This document shows positions 45,467 to 54,695 of a DNA stretch of 62,333 nucleotides, in pieces. The position numbers and the translations under genes are program-made. Source of the stretch: an uncultured Aquabacterium sp. (GTDB lineage: Bacteria; Pseudomonadota; Gammaproteobacteria; Burkholderiales; Burkholderiaceae_C); assembly GCF_947366995.1 (NCBI RefSeq), contig NZ_CANBCC010000015.1:1-62333 (forward strand), written 5' to 3'. The number at the start of each line of letters is the position of its first letter. The stretch's first letter is position 1. Under the pieces are notes generated by a model. It had not been told where the DNA came from. It saw nothing but the letters and a program-made list of their open reading frames with translations, and did no database searches.

Positions 45467-47512
45467 ATGACGGCCGAGTTGGGACAGTGGGCGCTCATGC
45501 TGGCGCTGGGCGTGGCTTTGCTGCTGGGCAGCGTGCCCCTATGGGGGGCCCACACCGGGCGTGCACACTGGATGGCGCTCGCCCGGCCTCTGGCCGTGGC
45601 GCAGTTCGTGCTGGTTGGTGCGGCGTTCGGGCTGCTGGTGGCGGCGTTCGTGCAGATGGACTGGTCCGTGGCCTATGTCAGCCAGCACGCCAACGGCCTG
45701 CTGCCCTGGCCCTTGCGGGTGGCCGCCACCTGGGGAGGCCACGAGGGCTCGTTGTTGTTGTGGCAACTCATGCTGTCCGGCTGGACGCTCGCGGTGGCCG
45801 CCTTCAGCCGGCGTCTCTCCCCTGACATGCTCGCCCGCGTGCTCGCCGTGCTCGGGCTCGTCAGCATCGGCTTCCTCAGCTTCACGCTGTTCACGTCCAA
45901 CCCGTTCGACCGTGCGCTGCCCGCGCCGCGGGATGGGCAGGATCTGAACCCGCTGCTGCAGGACCCAGGCATGATTTTTCACCCGCCACTGCTCTACATG
46001 GGCTATGTCGGGCTCTCGGTGGCATTTGCGTTCTCGATCGCGGCACTCCTCAGCGGCCGACTGGACGCCGAATGGGCCCGCTGGTCGCGACCGTGGACGC
46101 TCGCTGCCTGGAGCTTTCTGACGCTGGGCATCCTGCTGGGCAGCTTCTGGGCTTATTACGAGCTGGGATGGGGCGGCTGGTGGTTCTGGGATGCGGTCGA
46201 GAACGCCTCCTTCATGCCCTGGCTGGTGGCCACCGCCCTGCTGCACTCGCTCGCGGTGAGCGAGCAGCGCGGCAGCTTCAAGAGCTGGACGGTGCTGCTG
46301 GCCATCCTCGCGTTCTCGCTGTCGCTGCTGGGCACCTTTCTGGTCCGCTCGGGCGTGCTGACCTCGGTGCATGCCTTTGCGAGCGACCCCCGACGTGGCC
46401 TCTACATCCTCGCCTTCCTGGTCGTTGTCATTGGCGGCTCCCTGGCGCTGTATGCGTGGCGCGCACCCCGCATCGGGTTGGGCGGGCGATTCGACCTGCT
46501 CTCGCGCGAGACGGGGTTGCTACTCAACAATGTCTTTCTGCTTGTCAGCGCTGCCACCATCCTTTTGGGCACGCTGTATCCGCTGGCCCTCGATGCGATC
46601 ACCGGGGCGCGCATCTCCGTGGGGCCACCGTATTTCGAGGCCGTTTTTGTGCCCTTGATGCTGCCTCTGCTCGGGCTGTTGGCGTTGGGGCCGTTCGTGA
46701 ACTGGAAACGCGACACGTGGGACGCGCTGTGGACCCGCCTGCGCGGGGCCTGGCCGGTGTGGCTGGCGGCCGCGGCAGTGACCCTGCTGGCCGCCGGTAT
46801 CTGGGCACGCCTGTCGGCCGGGGTGGCCGGCGGACTCTTGCTGGCCGTGTGGATTGGTGTGGGCACGGTGCATCTGGTGGCGCGCCGTGTGCAGGGCGTG
46901 GCAGCGCGAAGCTGGCCCCGTGCCTTGGCGCGCATCCCGGCCGCCTGGTGGGGCATGGTGGTGGCGCATCTGGGTGTCGGTGTGTTCGTGGCCGGCGTGA
47001 CGCTGGCACGCGGGCTGGATCACGTCCAGGACGCGAGCCTGCAGGTCGGGCAGGCCGTGCAAGTGGGCGACTACCGCTTTGCCTTCCAGAACCTTCAGCG
47101 TGCGCAAGGGCCGAACTATGTCGCTGCACGGGCAACCTTCGAGGTGTCGCGGGGCGGGCAACGGCTGACGACCCTGTACCCCGAAAAGCGCCTGTACGTG
47201 GTGCAGCGCATGCCCATGACAGAGGCGGCCATCGAGCGGGGCTGGACCCGTGACCTGTACGTGTCGCTGGCCGACACGGGCCCCGACGGCGCCTGGGGGG
47301 TGCGCGTGCAGGTCAAGCCCTTCATGAGCTGGGTCTGGGCCGGCGTTCTGACCATCGCCGTCGGGGGTGTGGTGTCGGCGTGCGACGCCCGGTACCGACG
47401 TCATCGATCTCGCTCATTCAGTGAGCCTGAAGGAGCGACGCAACCGTTGCCACATGCCGGTTTCGGGGCACCACCGACCCTTGTGGGAAATTGGAAGGAA
47501 AGGCACGCATGA
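45467..47512 (+). CDS. ccmF: cytochrome c heme lyase CcmF
   Basis: A 681-residue polytopic inner-membrane protein. The WWD motif reads GWGGWWFWDAVENASFMPW and further conserved stretches are WGGHEGSLLLW and MIFHPPLLYMGYVG. Together with CcmH/CcmI it ligates heme to CxxCH apocytochromes. Full family length; four bases after ccmE, ATGA overlap with ccmG. Confidence 0.98.
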   Translation: MTAELGQWALMLALGVALLLGSVPLWGAHTGRAHWMALARPLAVAQFVLVGAAFGLLVAAFVQMDWSVAYVSQHANGLLPWPLRVAATWGGHEGSLLLWQLMLSGWTLAVAAFSRRLSPDMLARVLAVLGLVSIGFLSFTLFTSNPFDRALPAPRDGQDLNPLLQDPGMIFHPPLLYMGYVGLSVAFAFSIAALLSGRLDAEWARWSRPWTLAAWSFLTLGILLGSFWAYYELGWGGWWFWDAVENASFMPWLVATALLHSLAVSEQRGSFKSWTVLLAILAFSLSLLGTFLVRSGVLTSVHAFASDPRRGLYILAFLVVVIGGSLALYAWRAPRIGLGGRFDLLSRETGLLLNNVFLLVSAATILLGTLYPLALDAITGARISVGPPYFEAVFVPLMLPLLGLLALGPFVNWKRDTWDALWTRLRGAWPVWLAAAAVTLLAAGIWARLSAGVAGGLLLAVWIGVGTVHLVARRVQGVAARSWPRALARIPAAWWGMVVAHLGVGVFVAGVTLARGLDHVQDASLQVGQAVQVGDYRFAFQNLQRAQGPNYVAARATFEVSRGGQRLTTLYPEKRLYVVQRMPMTEAAIERGWTRDLYVSLADTGPDGAWGVRVQVKPFMSWVWAGVLTIAVGGVVSACDARYRRHRSRSFSEPEGATQPLPHAGFGAPPTLVGNWKERHA

Positions 47513-48060
47513 GCCGCTTTGTTCTGCCATTGGCCTTGTTCGCTGCAATCGTCGCCACCCTGGCCCTCGGTCTGCGCCATCAGGCGGAGAGCGCCGACCC
47601 GGCGGTGTTGCCGTCTGCGCTGCTTGGGCACGATGTGCCGGCCTTTACCGCCCCCGCGCTGACGTCGGCACGCGCCGAAGACGCATCGTTCCAGCCTGCG
47701 GACCTCAAGGGTCAGGTGTGGTTGCTCAATGTGTGGGCCTCCTGGTGCACCAGCTGCCTGCGCGAACACCCTGTGCTGGTCGCCCGCGCTCGGGCCAGCG
47801 GCGTGCCACTGGTCGGCCTGAACTATCAGGATGAAGCAGGCCGGGCCCGCGCCTGGCTGACCGAGCATGGCAACCCCTATCGGGTCACGGTGTCCGACCC
47901 CGAGGGGCGCATCGGGATCGAGTTTGGGGTGGTCGCTGTGCCGGAAACCTTCGTCATCGACAAGCACGGGCGCATCCGCCACAAGTTCACCGGGCCCCTG
48001 AGTGAGGCCGACTGGCAGCAGACCCTGTTGCCGTTGATCCGGGAGTTGCAGCGTGCGTGA
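47509..48060 (+). CDS. ccmG: thiol:disulfide oxidoreductase CcmG/DsbE
   Basis: A 183-residue membrane-anchored periplasmic thioredoxin-like protein. The N-terminal helix FVLPLALFAAIVATLALGL is followed by the active site WASWCTSC, then EHPVLV and the cis-Pro region VVAVPETFVID. Keeps apocytochrome cysteines or CcmH reduced. Start at MSRFVLPL overlaps the ccmF stop; the ccmH start lies inside its 3' end. Confidence 0.96.
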   Translation: MSRFVLPLALFAAIVATLALGLRHQAESADPAVLPSALLGHDVPAFTAPALTSARAEDASFQPADLKGQVWLLNVWASWCTSCLREHPVLVARARASGVPLVGLNYQDEAGRARAWLTEHGNPYRVTVSDPEGRIGIEFGVVAVPETFVIDKHGRIRHKFTGPLSEADWQQTLLPLIRELQRA

Positions 48061-48565
48061 TCGCCTTGTCTGTACTTACCTGTTGGCCCAGGTCCTGAAC
48101 GGGATGCCCGGTGCCCGCGCGGCCGAGGCACCGGCGCCGCCTCCACAGCATGCGGCCTTGCCCGACACAGTGCTGGAAGACCGTGTGCACGCGCTAGCTG
48201 CCGAGCTGCGTTGCCTGGTCTGTCAGAACCAGAGCGTGGCGGACTCGCACGCGCCACTGGCGGTGCAGTTGCGCGAGGTCGTGCGCAGCCAGGTGGTGGC
48301 CGGCGCGACCGACCAGCAGGTGCGCGACTTCATGGTCCAGCGATATGGTGCCTTTGTGCTGTACCGCCCGCCTGTGCAAGCGACCACCCTGGCCTTGTGG
48401 GGCGGGCCCGTGGCGATGCTGCTGCTGGCGATGACGGGGCTGGCGGTCGCCGTGCGTGCCCGGCGGCTGCGCGATGACGAGCTCGCCGAGGGGGCTGCCG
48501 CGATGCCATCCTCCTTCGAGGACGAGGCGACCTCGGTGCGCCCTCGCCACGAGAGGCCGGCATGA
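48053..48565 (+). CDS. ccmH: cytochrome c maturation protein CcmH
   Basis: A 170-residue CcmH/CycL/NrfF protein. The GTG start lies 8 bp inside ccmG. A signal segment is followed by the redox motif LRCLVCQNQSVADS and one C-terminal membrane helix (LALWGGPVAMLLLAMTGLAVAV). It holds apocytochrome thiols for the heme lyase. Only the N-terminal module is present; the TPR part is separate as CcmI. Overlaps ccmI (ATGA). Confidence 0.96.
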   Translation: MRDRLVCTYLLAQVLNGMPGARAAEAPAPPPQHAALPDTVLEDRVHALAAELRCLVCQNQSVADSHAPLAVQLREVVRSQVVAGATDQQVRDFMVQRYGAFVLYRPPVQATTLALWGGPVAMLLLAMTGLAVAVRARRLRDDELAEGAAAMPSSFEDEATSVRPRHERPA

Positions 48566-49263
48566 ACGCCTCCGATGCCGTCTTCGTGTCCGGCGCACTG
48601 GCCCTGGCCTCGGTGCCGGTGATCGCCGTGCTGCGCCCCTGGTGGCATGTGGCCCGGGGCCCGGGCGCTGCCGTGGCGAGCGCCCTGTTGGTGAGTGCCG
48701 TGGCGGGATACCTTGCGCTGGGGCAGCCGGGCATGTGGTCCGTGCGCGTGCCGCATCAGCAGGCTGTCGCCGCACCGTCCCAAGCGGGGCAGGTTGGCCC
48801 GGCCCAGATCGAAGCCATGGTGCAGCGCCTGGCGGCCCGCCTGCGGCAGCAGCCGAACGATGTGGAGGGTTGGCGCAAGCTGATTCGTTCGTACGAAACG
48901 CTGCAGCGCTTCGACGACGCCGTGGCGGCCTGGCAGCGGCTGTTCCAGCTGGTGCCGCCCGATGCCGACCAGCTCACGGAGTACGCCGTGACGCTGGGCA
49001 TGGCCCGCGGCCAGCGCCTCAGCGGTGAACCGGAGCAGGTGCTGGTGCAGGCGCTGAAGCTCGATCCCGACCATGTGCAGGCGCAGGCCCTGCTGGGCAG
49101 TGCCGCGTTCGAGCGGGGAGACCACGCCCGGGCGATCGCCCGATGGGAAGCCCTGCTGGCGCGGGCGCCGGCCGACGCCGAAGTGCAGGACCGCATCCGC
49201 GCGCAGATCGACCGGGCGCGTGAACTGGCTGCACGCGATACCGCGCGCCGGCCCGCACGGTGA
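48562..49263 (+). CDS. ccmI: cytochrome c maturation TPR protein CcmI
   Basis: A 233-residue protein with two N-terminal membrane helices (LALASVPVIAVL, SALLVSAVAGYLALG) and TPR-like helices (DVEGWRKLIRSYETLQRFDDAVAAWQRL in parts; HVQAQALLGSAAFERGDHARAIARWEALL in parts). Chaperones apocytochrome c to the lyase. Last gene of the ccm operon. Shorter than many CcmI because the C-terminal periplasmic extension is small. Confidence 0.92.
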   Translation: MNASDAVFVSGALALASVPVIAVLRPWWHVARGPGAAVASALLVSAVAGYLALGQPGMWSVRVPHQQAVAAPSQAGQVGPAQIEAMVQRLAARLRQQPNDVEGWRKLIRSYETLQRFDDAVAAWQRLFQLVPPDADQLTEYAVTLGMARGQRLSGEPEQVLVQALKLDPDHVQAQALLGSAAFERGDHARAIARWEALLARAPADAEVQDRIRAQIDRARELAARDTARRPAR

Positions 49264-49345
49264 CGTAAACCTGAATCCCTGGGCCAGTCAGGGGCGCCCC
49301 GCTCCCTGCCAGACTGTCACCCCCCAATCAACGCTAGGAGAGACC

Positions 49346-50233
49346 ATGGCCCGACTGACCGCCCGAGACTTCGCCCCCGAAGTGCTGCGCCTGTTCGACC
49401 AGTATGTCCACGGTCAGCTCGACCGCCGCGGCTTTCTGCAGGGGGCGGGAAAGTACGCCACCGCGGCGGTCTCGGCCGAGATGCTGCTGGCGCAACTGGC
49501 ACCCAACTTTGCGCACGCGCAGCAGGTGGCCCCGGACGATGCGCGGCTCGTCATCTCGTTCGTGGAAATCCCGTCGCCGCAAGGGCATGGCACCGTGCGG
49601 GGCTACCTGGTGAAGCCCGCGCGAGCGCAAGGCAAGCTGCCCAGCGTGCTCGTCGTGCACGAGAACCGCGGCCTTAACCCGCACATCGCGGACGTGGCGC
49701 GCCGGCTCGCGCTGGAGAACTTCATTGCCTTCGCACCGGATGCGTTGTTTTCGCTGGGCGGCTACCCTGGTGACGAAGACAAGGCGCGAGAGCTTTTCCA
49801 GAAGCTCGATCCGGCGCGTGCCCGAGCGGATTTTGTCGCTGCTGCGCGCTGGCTGAAGGCGCATCCGGATGGCAACGGCAAGACCGGCGTGGTCGGCTTC
49901 TGCTACGGCGGCGCCATCGCCAACCACCTCGCCGTGCAGCTGCCTGACCTGGACGCGTCGGTGCCGTTCTATGGTGGTCAGCCTCCCGCAGAAGAGGTGG
50001 CGCGCATCCAGACGCCGCTGCTCATTCACTACGCCGAGCATGACGAACGCATCAATGCAGGCTGGCCGAAGTACGAGGTGGCGCTCAAGCAGGCCGGCAT
50101 CCGCCACGAGGCCCACTTCTACCCCGGCACCCAGCACGGGTTTCACAACGACACCACGCCCCGGTTCGACCCGGCGGCCGCGAAGCTGGCCTGGCAGAGG
50201 ACGCTGGCCTTCTTCAACCGGCATCTGCGCTGA
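49346..50233 (+). CDS. Tat-exported dienelactone hydrolase-family protein
   Basis: A 295-residue alpha/beta hydrolase. An N-terminal twin-arginine segment (LDRRGFLQGAGKYATAAV) suggests folded export to the periplasm. The nucleophile is Cys in VVGFCYGGAIA, with Asp in HYAEHDERIN and His in TQHGFHND, the dienelactone hydrolase triad. Classical dienelactone hydrolases are cytoplasmic; exported homologues have unknown substrates. Shine-Dalgarno AGGAGAG precedes the ATG. Stands between ccmI and metY with 82 and 142 bp gaps. Confidence 0.9.
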   Translation: MARLTARDFAPEVLRLFDQYVHGQLDRRGFLQGAGKYATAAVSAEMLLAQLAPNFAHAQQVAPDDARLVISFVEIPSPQGHGTVRGYLVKPARAQGKLPSVLVVHENRGLNPHIADVARRLALENFIAFAPDALFSLGGYPGDEDKARELFQKLDPARARADFVAAARWLKAHPDGNGKTGVVGFCYGGAIANHLAVQLPDLDASVPFYGGQPPAEEVARIQTPLLIHYAEHDERINAGWPKYEVALKQAGIRHEAHFYPGTQHGFHNDTTPRFDPAAAKLAWQRTLAFFNRHLR

Positions 50234-50262
50234 GAGCCGGCAATGCGGGGGGTGCCGCTGCG

Positions 50263-50271
50263 GCTTATGCG
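50263..50271. promoter_or_regulatory. GCTTATGCG motif upstream of metY
   Basis: An exact 9-mer match to the motif ahead of the solitary sulfate-binding gene (24228-24236), 105 bp before the metY ATG. A related GTTATGCG lies 92 bp before sbp at 52686-52693, followed by GCATATAA so that TTATGC and GCATA(T)AA form an imperfect inverted repeat. Candidate CysB site by context. Confidence 0.4.
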
Positions 50272-50375
50272 CAACCCGCATGACGCGCATCAGTTCCCCC
50301 ACTTGGCTTTGTCGTGCTGACGGCTTAGTGTGTGCGTCTGCGTTCAGCAGACCCCAGACCAACAAGAGGAACACG

Positions 50376-51662
50376 ATGTCGAACCCGAACTGGAAATTCG
50401 AAACCCTGTCAGTGCACGCTGGCTACTCGCCCGACCCGACCACCAAGGCCGTGGCCGTGCCCATCTACCAGACGGTGGCCTACGCCTTCGACAGCGCCCA
50501 GCACGGTGCCGACCTCTTCGACCTGAAGGTGCCGGGCAACATCTACACCCGCATCATGAACCCGACGACCGATGTGCTGGAGCAGCGCGTCGCGGCGCTG
50601 GAAGGCGGTATCGGCGCCCTGGCCCTGGCTTCCGGGCAGGCGGCCATCACCTACGCGATCCAGACCATCACCGAAGCCGGTGACAACATCGTGTCGTCGA
50701 CCGCCCTGTATGGCGGCACCTTCAACCTGCTGGCCCACACCCTGCCGCAGTACGGCATCACCACCCGCTTTGCCGACCACCGCGACCCGGCCAGCTTCGA
50801 AGCGCTGATCGATGAGCGCACCAAGGCCATCTTTGTCGAATCGCTGGGCAACCCGGCCGGCAACGTGACCGACCTGGAAAAGATGGCCGAGATCGCCCAC
50901 CGCAACGGCGTGCCGCTGATCGTCGACAACACCGTGCCGTCGCCCTACCTGTGCCGCCCGATCGAGCACGGCGCCGACATCGTCGTGCACTCGCTGACCA
51001 AGTACCTGGGTGGCCACGGCACCAGCCTGGGCGGTGCCATCGTCGACTCCGGCAAGTTCCCGTGGGCCCAGCACAAGGCACGCTTCAAGCGCCTCAACGA
51101 GCCGGACCCCAGCTACCACGGCGTGGTCTACACCGAAGCCCTGGGCCCGGCGGCCTACATCGGCCGAGCCCGCGTGGTGCCCTTGCGCAACACCGGCGCA
51201 GCGATCTCGCCCTTCAACGCCTTCCTGATCCTGCAGGGCATCGAGACGCTGAGCCTCCGCATGGACCGCATCAACGAGAACACCAAGAAGGTGGCCCAGT
51301 TCCTGAAGGACCATCCCCGCGTGGCATGGGTCAACTACGCTGGCCTGGAAGACCATCCCGAGCATGCGCTGGCCAAGAAGTACCTGAGCGGCAGTGCCTC
51401 CGGCCTGCTGACTTTCGGTGTGCCGGGTGGCCGTGAGGGGGGCGCCCGGTTCCTGGACGGCCTCAAGCTCTTCACCCGTCTGGTGAACATCGGGGACGTG
51501 CGCTCGCTGGCCACGCACCCGGCGTCGACGACCCACCGTCAGCTGTCGCCCGAAGAGCTCGCGAAGGCGGGTGTGACGGAAGACACCGTGCGGCTGTGCG
51601 TCGGCATCGAGCACATTGCCGACCTGATTGCCGACCTGGATCAGGCGCTCGCGCAAGCCTGA
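50376..51662 (+). CDS. metY: O-acetylhomoserine aminocarboxypropyltransferase (sulfhydrylase)
   Basis: A 428-residue PLP enzyme of the Cys/Met metabolism family that makes homocysteine from O-acetylhomoserine and sulfide. PLP Lys209 sits in [13 protein letters not shown]. Other marks are [26 protein letters not shown] (in parts), [10 protein letters not shown], and the C-terminal [12 protein letters not shown]. Length is typical of MetY rather than MetB. It assimilates the sulfide that the transporters and reductive route ultimately supply. Shine-Dalgarno AGAGGAAC. Confidence 0.97.
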   Translation: MSNPNWKFETLSVHAGYSPDPTTKAVAVPIYQTVAYAFDSAQHGADLFDLKVPGNIYTRIMNPTTDVLEQRVAALEGGIGALALASGQAAITYAIQTITEAGDNIVSSTALYGGTFNLLAHTLPQYGITTRFADHRDPASFEALIDERTKAIFVESLGNPAGNVTDLEKMAEIAHRNGVPLIVDNTVPSPYLCRPIEHGADIVVHSLTKYLGGHGTSLGGAIVDSGKFPWAQHKARFKRLNEPDPSYHGVVYTEALGPAAYIGRARVVPLRNTGAAISPFNAFLILQGIETLSLRMDRINENTKKVAQFLKDHPRVAWVNYAGLEDHPEHALAKKYLSGSASGLLTFGVPGGREGGARFLDGLKLFTRLVNIGDVRSLATHPASTTHRQLSPEELAKAGVTEDTVRLCVGIEHIADLIADLDQALAQA

Positions 51663-51679
51663 TCGGTCCGCAGCCTGGC

Positions 51680-52153
51680 TCAGCCCCGGTTCGTTTGGCG
51701 CTGTAGCCAGGCCCCGGCCAGCATCGCGGCCAACACGATGCCGGCCTCGGCGTTGCCTGCCAGCAAACCGGTCAGCGCCGGGCCCGGGCAATAGCCAGAG
51801 AGGCCCCAGCCGACGCCGAACATCGCGGCGCCGATCAGCAGGCGGGCGTCCAGCGTCCGCTTCTGCGGCAGGTGGAACTGCACGTCACACAACGGTGCGG
51901 GCCGCCGTGCCACGAGGCGGAAGCCCACCAGCGTCACACCCACAGCCCCGCCCATCACGAAGACCAGGCTGGGGTCCCACGCGCCCGCCACATCAAGAAA
52001 GCCGAGCACCACGGTCGGGTCAGTCATGCCCGACAGGATCAGGCCAGCCCCGAACAGGAGGCCGGCCAGGAGGGCGATGCCGATGCCTGCGCGGGTGCGG
52101 CAACGGTCCATCATGCAGACGGTGTTGCGCTCGGATGCGGTGTGTGCAGACAT
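51680..52153 (-). CDS. YeeE/YedE-family membrane protein (second of pair)
   Basis: A 157-residue inner-membrane protein with four hydrophobic helices and the family motif GVGWGLSGYCPGPALTGL containing a conserved Cys. Small paired YeeE/YedE proteins (PmpA/PmpB type) are linked to uptake or handling of thiosulfate and other sulfur species. Start at MSAHTASE preceded by AAAGGAGATCACCTC. The longer frame upstream lies within the partner gene and was rejected. Confidence 0.9.
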   Translation of the reverse strand: MSAHTASERNTVCMMDRCRTRAGIGIALLAGLLFGAGLILSGMTDPTVVLGFLDVAGAWDPSLVFVMGGAVGVTLVGFRLVARRPAPLCDVQFHLPQKRTLDARLLIGAAMFGVGWGLSGYCPGPALTGLLAGNAEAGIVLAAMLAGAWLQRQTNRG

Positions 52154-52167
52154 GAGGTGATCTCCTT

Positions 52168-52614
52168 TCAATAGCCGGCGCCAGCCACGTGGCGCATCAC
52201 GAACACCGTCACGGCCCCCGTGCCCATGAAGGTCAGCACGGCCACCAGCGAGCGCAGCGACAGCCGCCCCAGGCCGCACACGCCGTGCCCGCTGGTGCAG
52301 CCGCCGCCCAGTGACGTGCCCCAGCCCACCAGCAGCCCGCTGATCACCAGAAGGGGAAGGTGCATCTCGCGCGTGGGTGCGAGCGGCGCTCCCGTGCCTT
52401 GCTGCCACAGCCACCCCGCGCCGACCAGCCCGGCCACAAACGCCAGACGCCATCCGGGGCCCGCCTGCCAGTTGGCGCGTTCCAGCAGGCCGAAGGTGAT
52501 CCCGCTGATGCCGGCGATGCGGCCCAGTCCCACCAGCAGCAACACCGAGGCGCCGCCGATCAGCAGGCCACCGAGCAAAGAAAAAAGGAAGGAGCGCATG
52601 AGGACATCCTGCAT
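52168..52614 (-). CDS. YeeE/YedE-family membrane protein (first of pair)
   Basis: A 148-residue inner-membrane protein with four helices and the motif [23 protein letters not shown], containing the conserved Cys of the thiosulfate-transporter-like family. Starts at MQDVLMRS or at MRSFLFS 15 bases later. 14 bp upstream of its partner; the two halves together equal one full YeeE. A GC-tract operator-like sequence lies just before the start. Confidence 0.9.
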   Translation of the reverse strand: MQDVLMRSFLFSLLGGLLIGGASVLLLVGLGRIAGISGITFGLLERANWQAGPGWRLAFVAGLVGAGWLWQQGTGAPLAPTREMHLPLLVISGLLVGWGTSLGGGCTSGHGVCGLGRLSLRSLVAVLTFMGTGAVTVFVMRHVAGAGY

Positions 52615-52621
52615 TCGGTTA

Positions 52622-52637
52622 ATACCCCCACCAGTAT
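52622..52637 (-). promoter_or_regulatory. CsoR/CstR-type operator candidate before the YeeE/YedE pair
   Basis: Minus strand ATACTGGTGGGGGTAT: outer ATAC and GTAT arms enclosing a G-tract, the shape of operators bound by the CsoR family, which includes the persulfide sensor CstR. Ends 8 bp before the start codon. No csoR-like gene was found in the window. Confidence 0.35.
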
Positions 52638-52783
52638 ATGAGATGGTAAACAGACACAACTGGCACGGTATTCACCCCCCTGTCTGTTATGCGGTTTCTG
52701 CATATAAAGTTGCCAAAACCGTCCTTCTCTGCCGATCATGCGGTCCCTAACATTCGCCACTTGCATCCAGAAGGGACTCCGTC

Positions 52784-53809
52784 ATGCGTTTTTCTCAGAA
52801 GCCTTTTCTCGCTCGTGTGCTTTTCAGCCTGGCCGTGGGCGTCTCTGCCCTGGGCACGGCCCACGCCGACGTCACACTGCTCAACGTGAGCTACGACGTG
52901 ACCCGCGAGTTCTACAAGGACTACAACGCCGCCTTTGCCCGCCACTGGAAGCAGACCACCGGCGAAACCGTGACGATCAACCAATCCCATGGTGGCTCCA
53001 GCAAGCAGGCGGGTTCGGTCGTGGCCGGTCTGGCCGCCGATGTGATCACCATGAACCAGGCCAACGACATCGACATCCTGGCCGAGCGCGGTGGTCTGGT
53101 GCCGGCCGACTGGGCCAAGCGCCTGCCCAACAACAGCGCGCCGACCACCTCGGTCACCGTGATCCTGGTGCGCAAGGGCAACCCGAAGGGCATCAAGGAC
53201 TGGGCCGACCTGGTCAAGCCGGGCGTCTCCGTCGTCATCCCCAACCCCAAGACCTCGGGCAACGGCCGTTACACCTACCTGGCCGCATGGGGCTCGGTGA
53301 TCAAGTCGGGCGGCAACCCGAAGCAGGCGCGTGAGCTGGTGCAGCGTCTGTTCGCCAACGTGCCGGTGTTCGACGGCGGTGGCCGTGCCGCCACCACCAC
53401 CTTTGCGCAGCGCCAGATCGGCGATGCCCTGGTGACCTTCGAAAGCGAAGTGCCGCTGATCCGCAGCGAGTTCGGTGGCGACTACCAGGTCGTCTACCCC
53501 AAGCACACCATCCTGGCCGAGAACCCGGTCAGCGTGGTCGACAAGGTGGTCGACAAGAAGGGCTCGCGCAAGCAGGCCGAGGCCTACCTGAAGTACCTGT
53601 GGTCGGATGAAGGCCAGGCGATTGCCGCCAAGCACAACATGCGTCCGCGCTCGGACAAGGTGCTGGCCCAGTACAAGGCGGCCTTCCTGCAGATCCCGAC
53701 CTTCACCGTCGACGAGGTGTTCGGCGGCTGGAAGAAGGCGCAGGCCGAGCACTTCAACGACGGCGCCACCTACGACCAGATCATCGCCGCCGGCCGCGCC
53801 GGTCGCTGA
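52784..53809 (+). CDS. sbp: sulfate-binding protein
   Basis: A 341-residue periplasmic sulfate/thiosulfate-binding protein with signal peptide ending AHA and motifs LLNVSYDVTREFYKDYN, QSHGGSSKQAG, NPKTSGNGRYTYLAAW and VDEVFGGWKKAQ. First gene of sbp-cysT-cysW-cysA-cysB. Resembles the second copy at 23.1 kb but differs widely outside the motifs. A candidate CysB half-site lies about 91 bp upstream. Confidence 0.97.
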   Translation: MRFSQKPFLARVLFSLAVGVSALGTAHADVTLLNVSYDVTREFYKDYNAAFARHWKQTTGETVTINQSHGGSSKQAGSVVAGLAADVITMNQANDIDILAERGGLVPADWAKRLPNNSAPTTSVTVILVRKGNPKGIKDWADLVKPGVSVVIPNPKTSGNGRYTYLAAWGSVIKSGGNPKQARELVQRLFANVPVFDGGGRAATTTFAQRQIGDALVTFESEVPLIRSEFGGDYQVVYPKHTILAENPVSVVDKVVDKKGSRKQAEAYLKYLWSDEGQAIAAKHNMRPRSDKVLAQYKAAFLQIPTFTVDEVFGGWKKAQAEHFNDGATYDQIIAAGRAGR

Positions 53810-53839
53810 TCCGGCCCCTCGCAGTACCTGGCTCATTCC

Positions 53840-54682
53840 ATGATCTTCTCCAAGACCCTGCTGCGCAGGCGCAGTGTCTTGCCCGGCTTCGACCTGTCGC
53901 TGGGCCTGACGCTGTTCTACCTGTGTCTGATCGTCCTGATCCCGCTGTCGGCCGCGTTCCTGCGCACGATGGACCTCACCTGGCCGCAGTTCGTCGATGC
54001 GGTGGCCTCGCCCCGCGTGGTGGCGTCCTACAAGCTCACGTTCGGTGCGTCGCTGCTCGCGGCCATCGTCAACGGCGTGTTCGGGCTGCTGGTGGCCTGG
54101 GTGCTGGTGCGCTATGACTTTTTCGGGCGCCGCATCGTCGATGCGCTGGTCGACCTGCCGTTTGCGCTGCCTACCGCCGTGGCCGGGATCACGCTGACGG
54201 GCCTGTATGCCGCCAACGGCTGGATCGGCAAGCACCTCGAGCCACTGGGCGTGAAGGTGGCGTTCACGCCGATCGGGGTCTTCGTGGCCATGACCTTCAT
54301 CGGCCTGCCCTTCGTGGTGCGCACGGTGCAGCCCATTCTGGAAGACCTGGCCAGCGAGCTGGAAGAAGCCGCGGCCACGCTGGGCGCCAGCCGCTGGCAG
54401 ACCTTTGCGCAGGTCATCTTCCCGACGCTGATGCCCGCGCTGCTGACCGGCTTTGCGCTGGCCTTTGCCCGCGCGCTGGGCGAGTACGGCTCCATCATCT
54501 TCATTGCCGGCAACATGCCCATGGTGTCCGAGATCACGCCGCTGCTCATCATCACCAAGCTCGAGCAGTACGACTACGCCGGGGCCACCGCGATCGCGGT
54601 CGTCATGCTGGTGATGTCCTTCCTGATGCTGCTCGCCATCAACGGGCTGCAGGCCTGGGCGCGTGCGCGTCAGGGCAAGTGA
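53840..54682 (+). CDS. cysT: sulfate ABC transporter permease CysT (CysU)
   Basis: A 280-residue inner-membrane permease with six helices and EAA loop ([31 protein letters not shown] in parts). Start region [31 protein letters not shown] is typical of CysT. Works with CysW and CysA for sulfate/thiosulfate import. 30 bp after sbp. Confidence 0.97.
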   Translation: MIFSKTLLRRRSVLPGFDLSLGLTLFYLCLIVLIPLSAAFLRTMDLTWPQFVDAVASPRVVASYKLTFGASLLAAIVNGVFGLLVAWVLVRYDFFGRRIVDALVDLPFALPTAVAGITLTGLYAANGWIGKHLEPLGVKVAFTPIGVFVAMTFIGLPFVVRTVQPILEDLASELEEAAATLGASRWQTFAQVIFPTLMPALLTGFALAFARALGEYGSIIFIAGNMPMVSEITPLLIITKLEQYDYAGATAIAVVMLVMSFLMLLAINGLQAWARARQGK

Positions 54683-54695
54683 AAGGCCTCGCATC

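Noticed and set aside
50234..50375. Possible SAM-type riboswitch ahead of metY
   Set aside because: No recognisable riboswitch core or paired stems with an expression platform were found; the only notable item is the GCTTATGCG motif.
52661..52674. TGGCAC-GGTAT-TCAC between the YeeE pair and sbp as a sigma-54 promoter
   Set aside because: The -24 element is perfect but the -12 element lacks the essential GC doublet at the right spacing.
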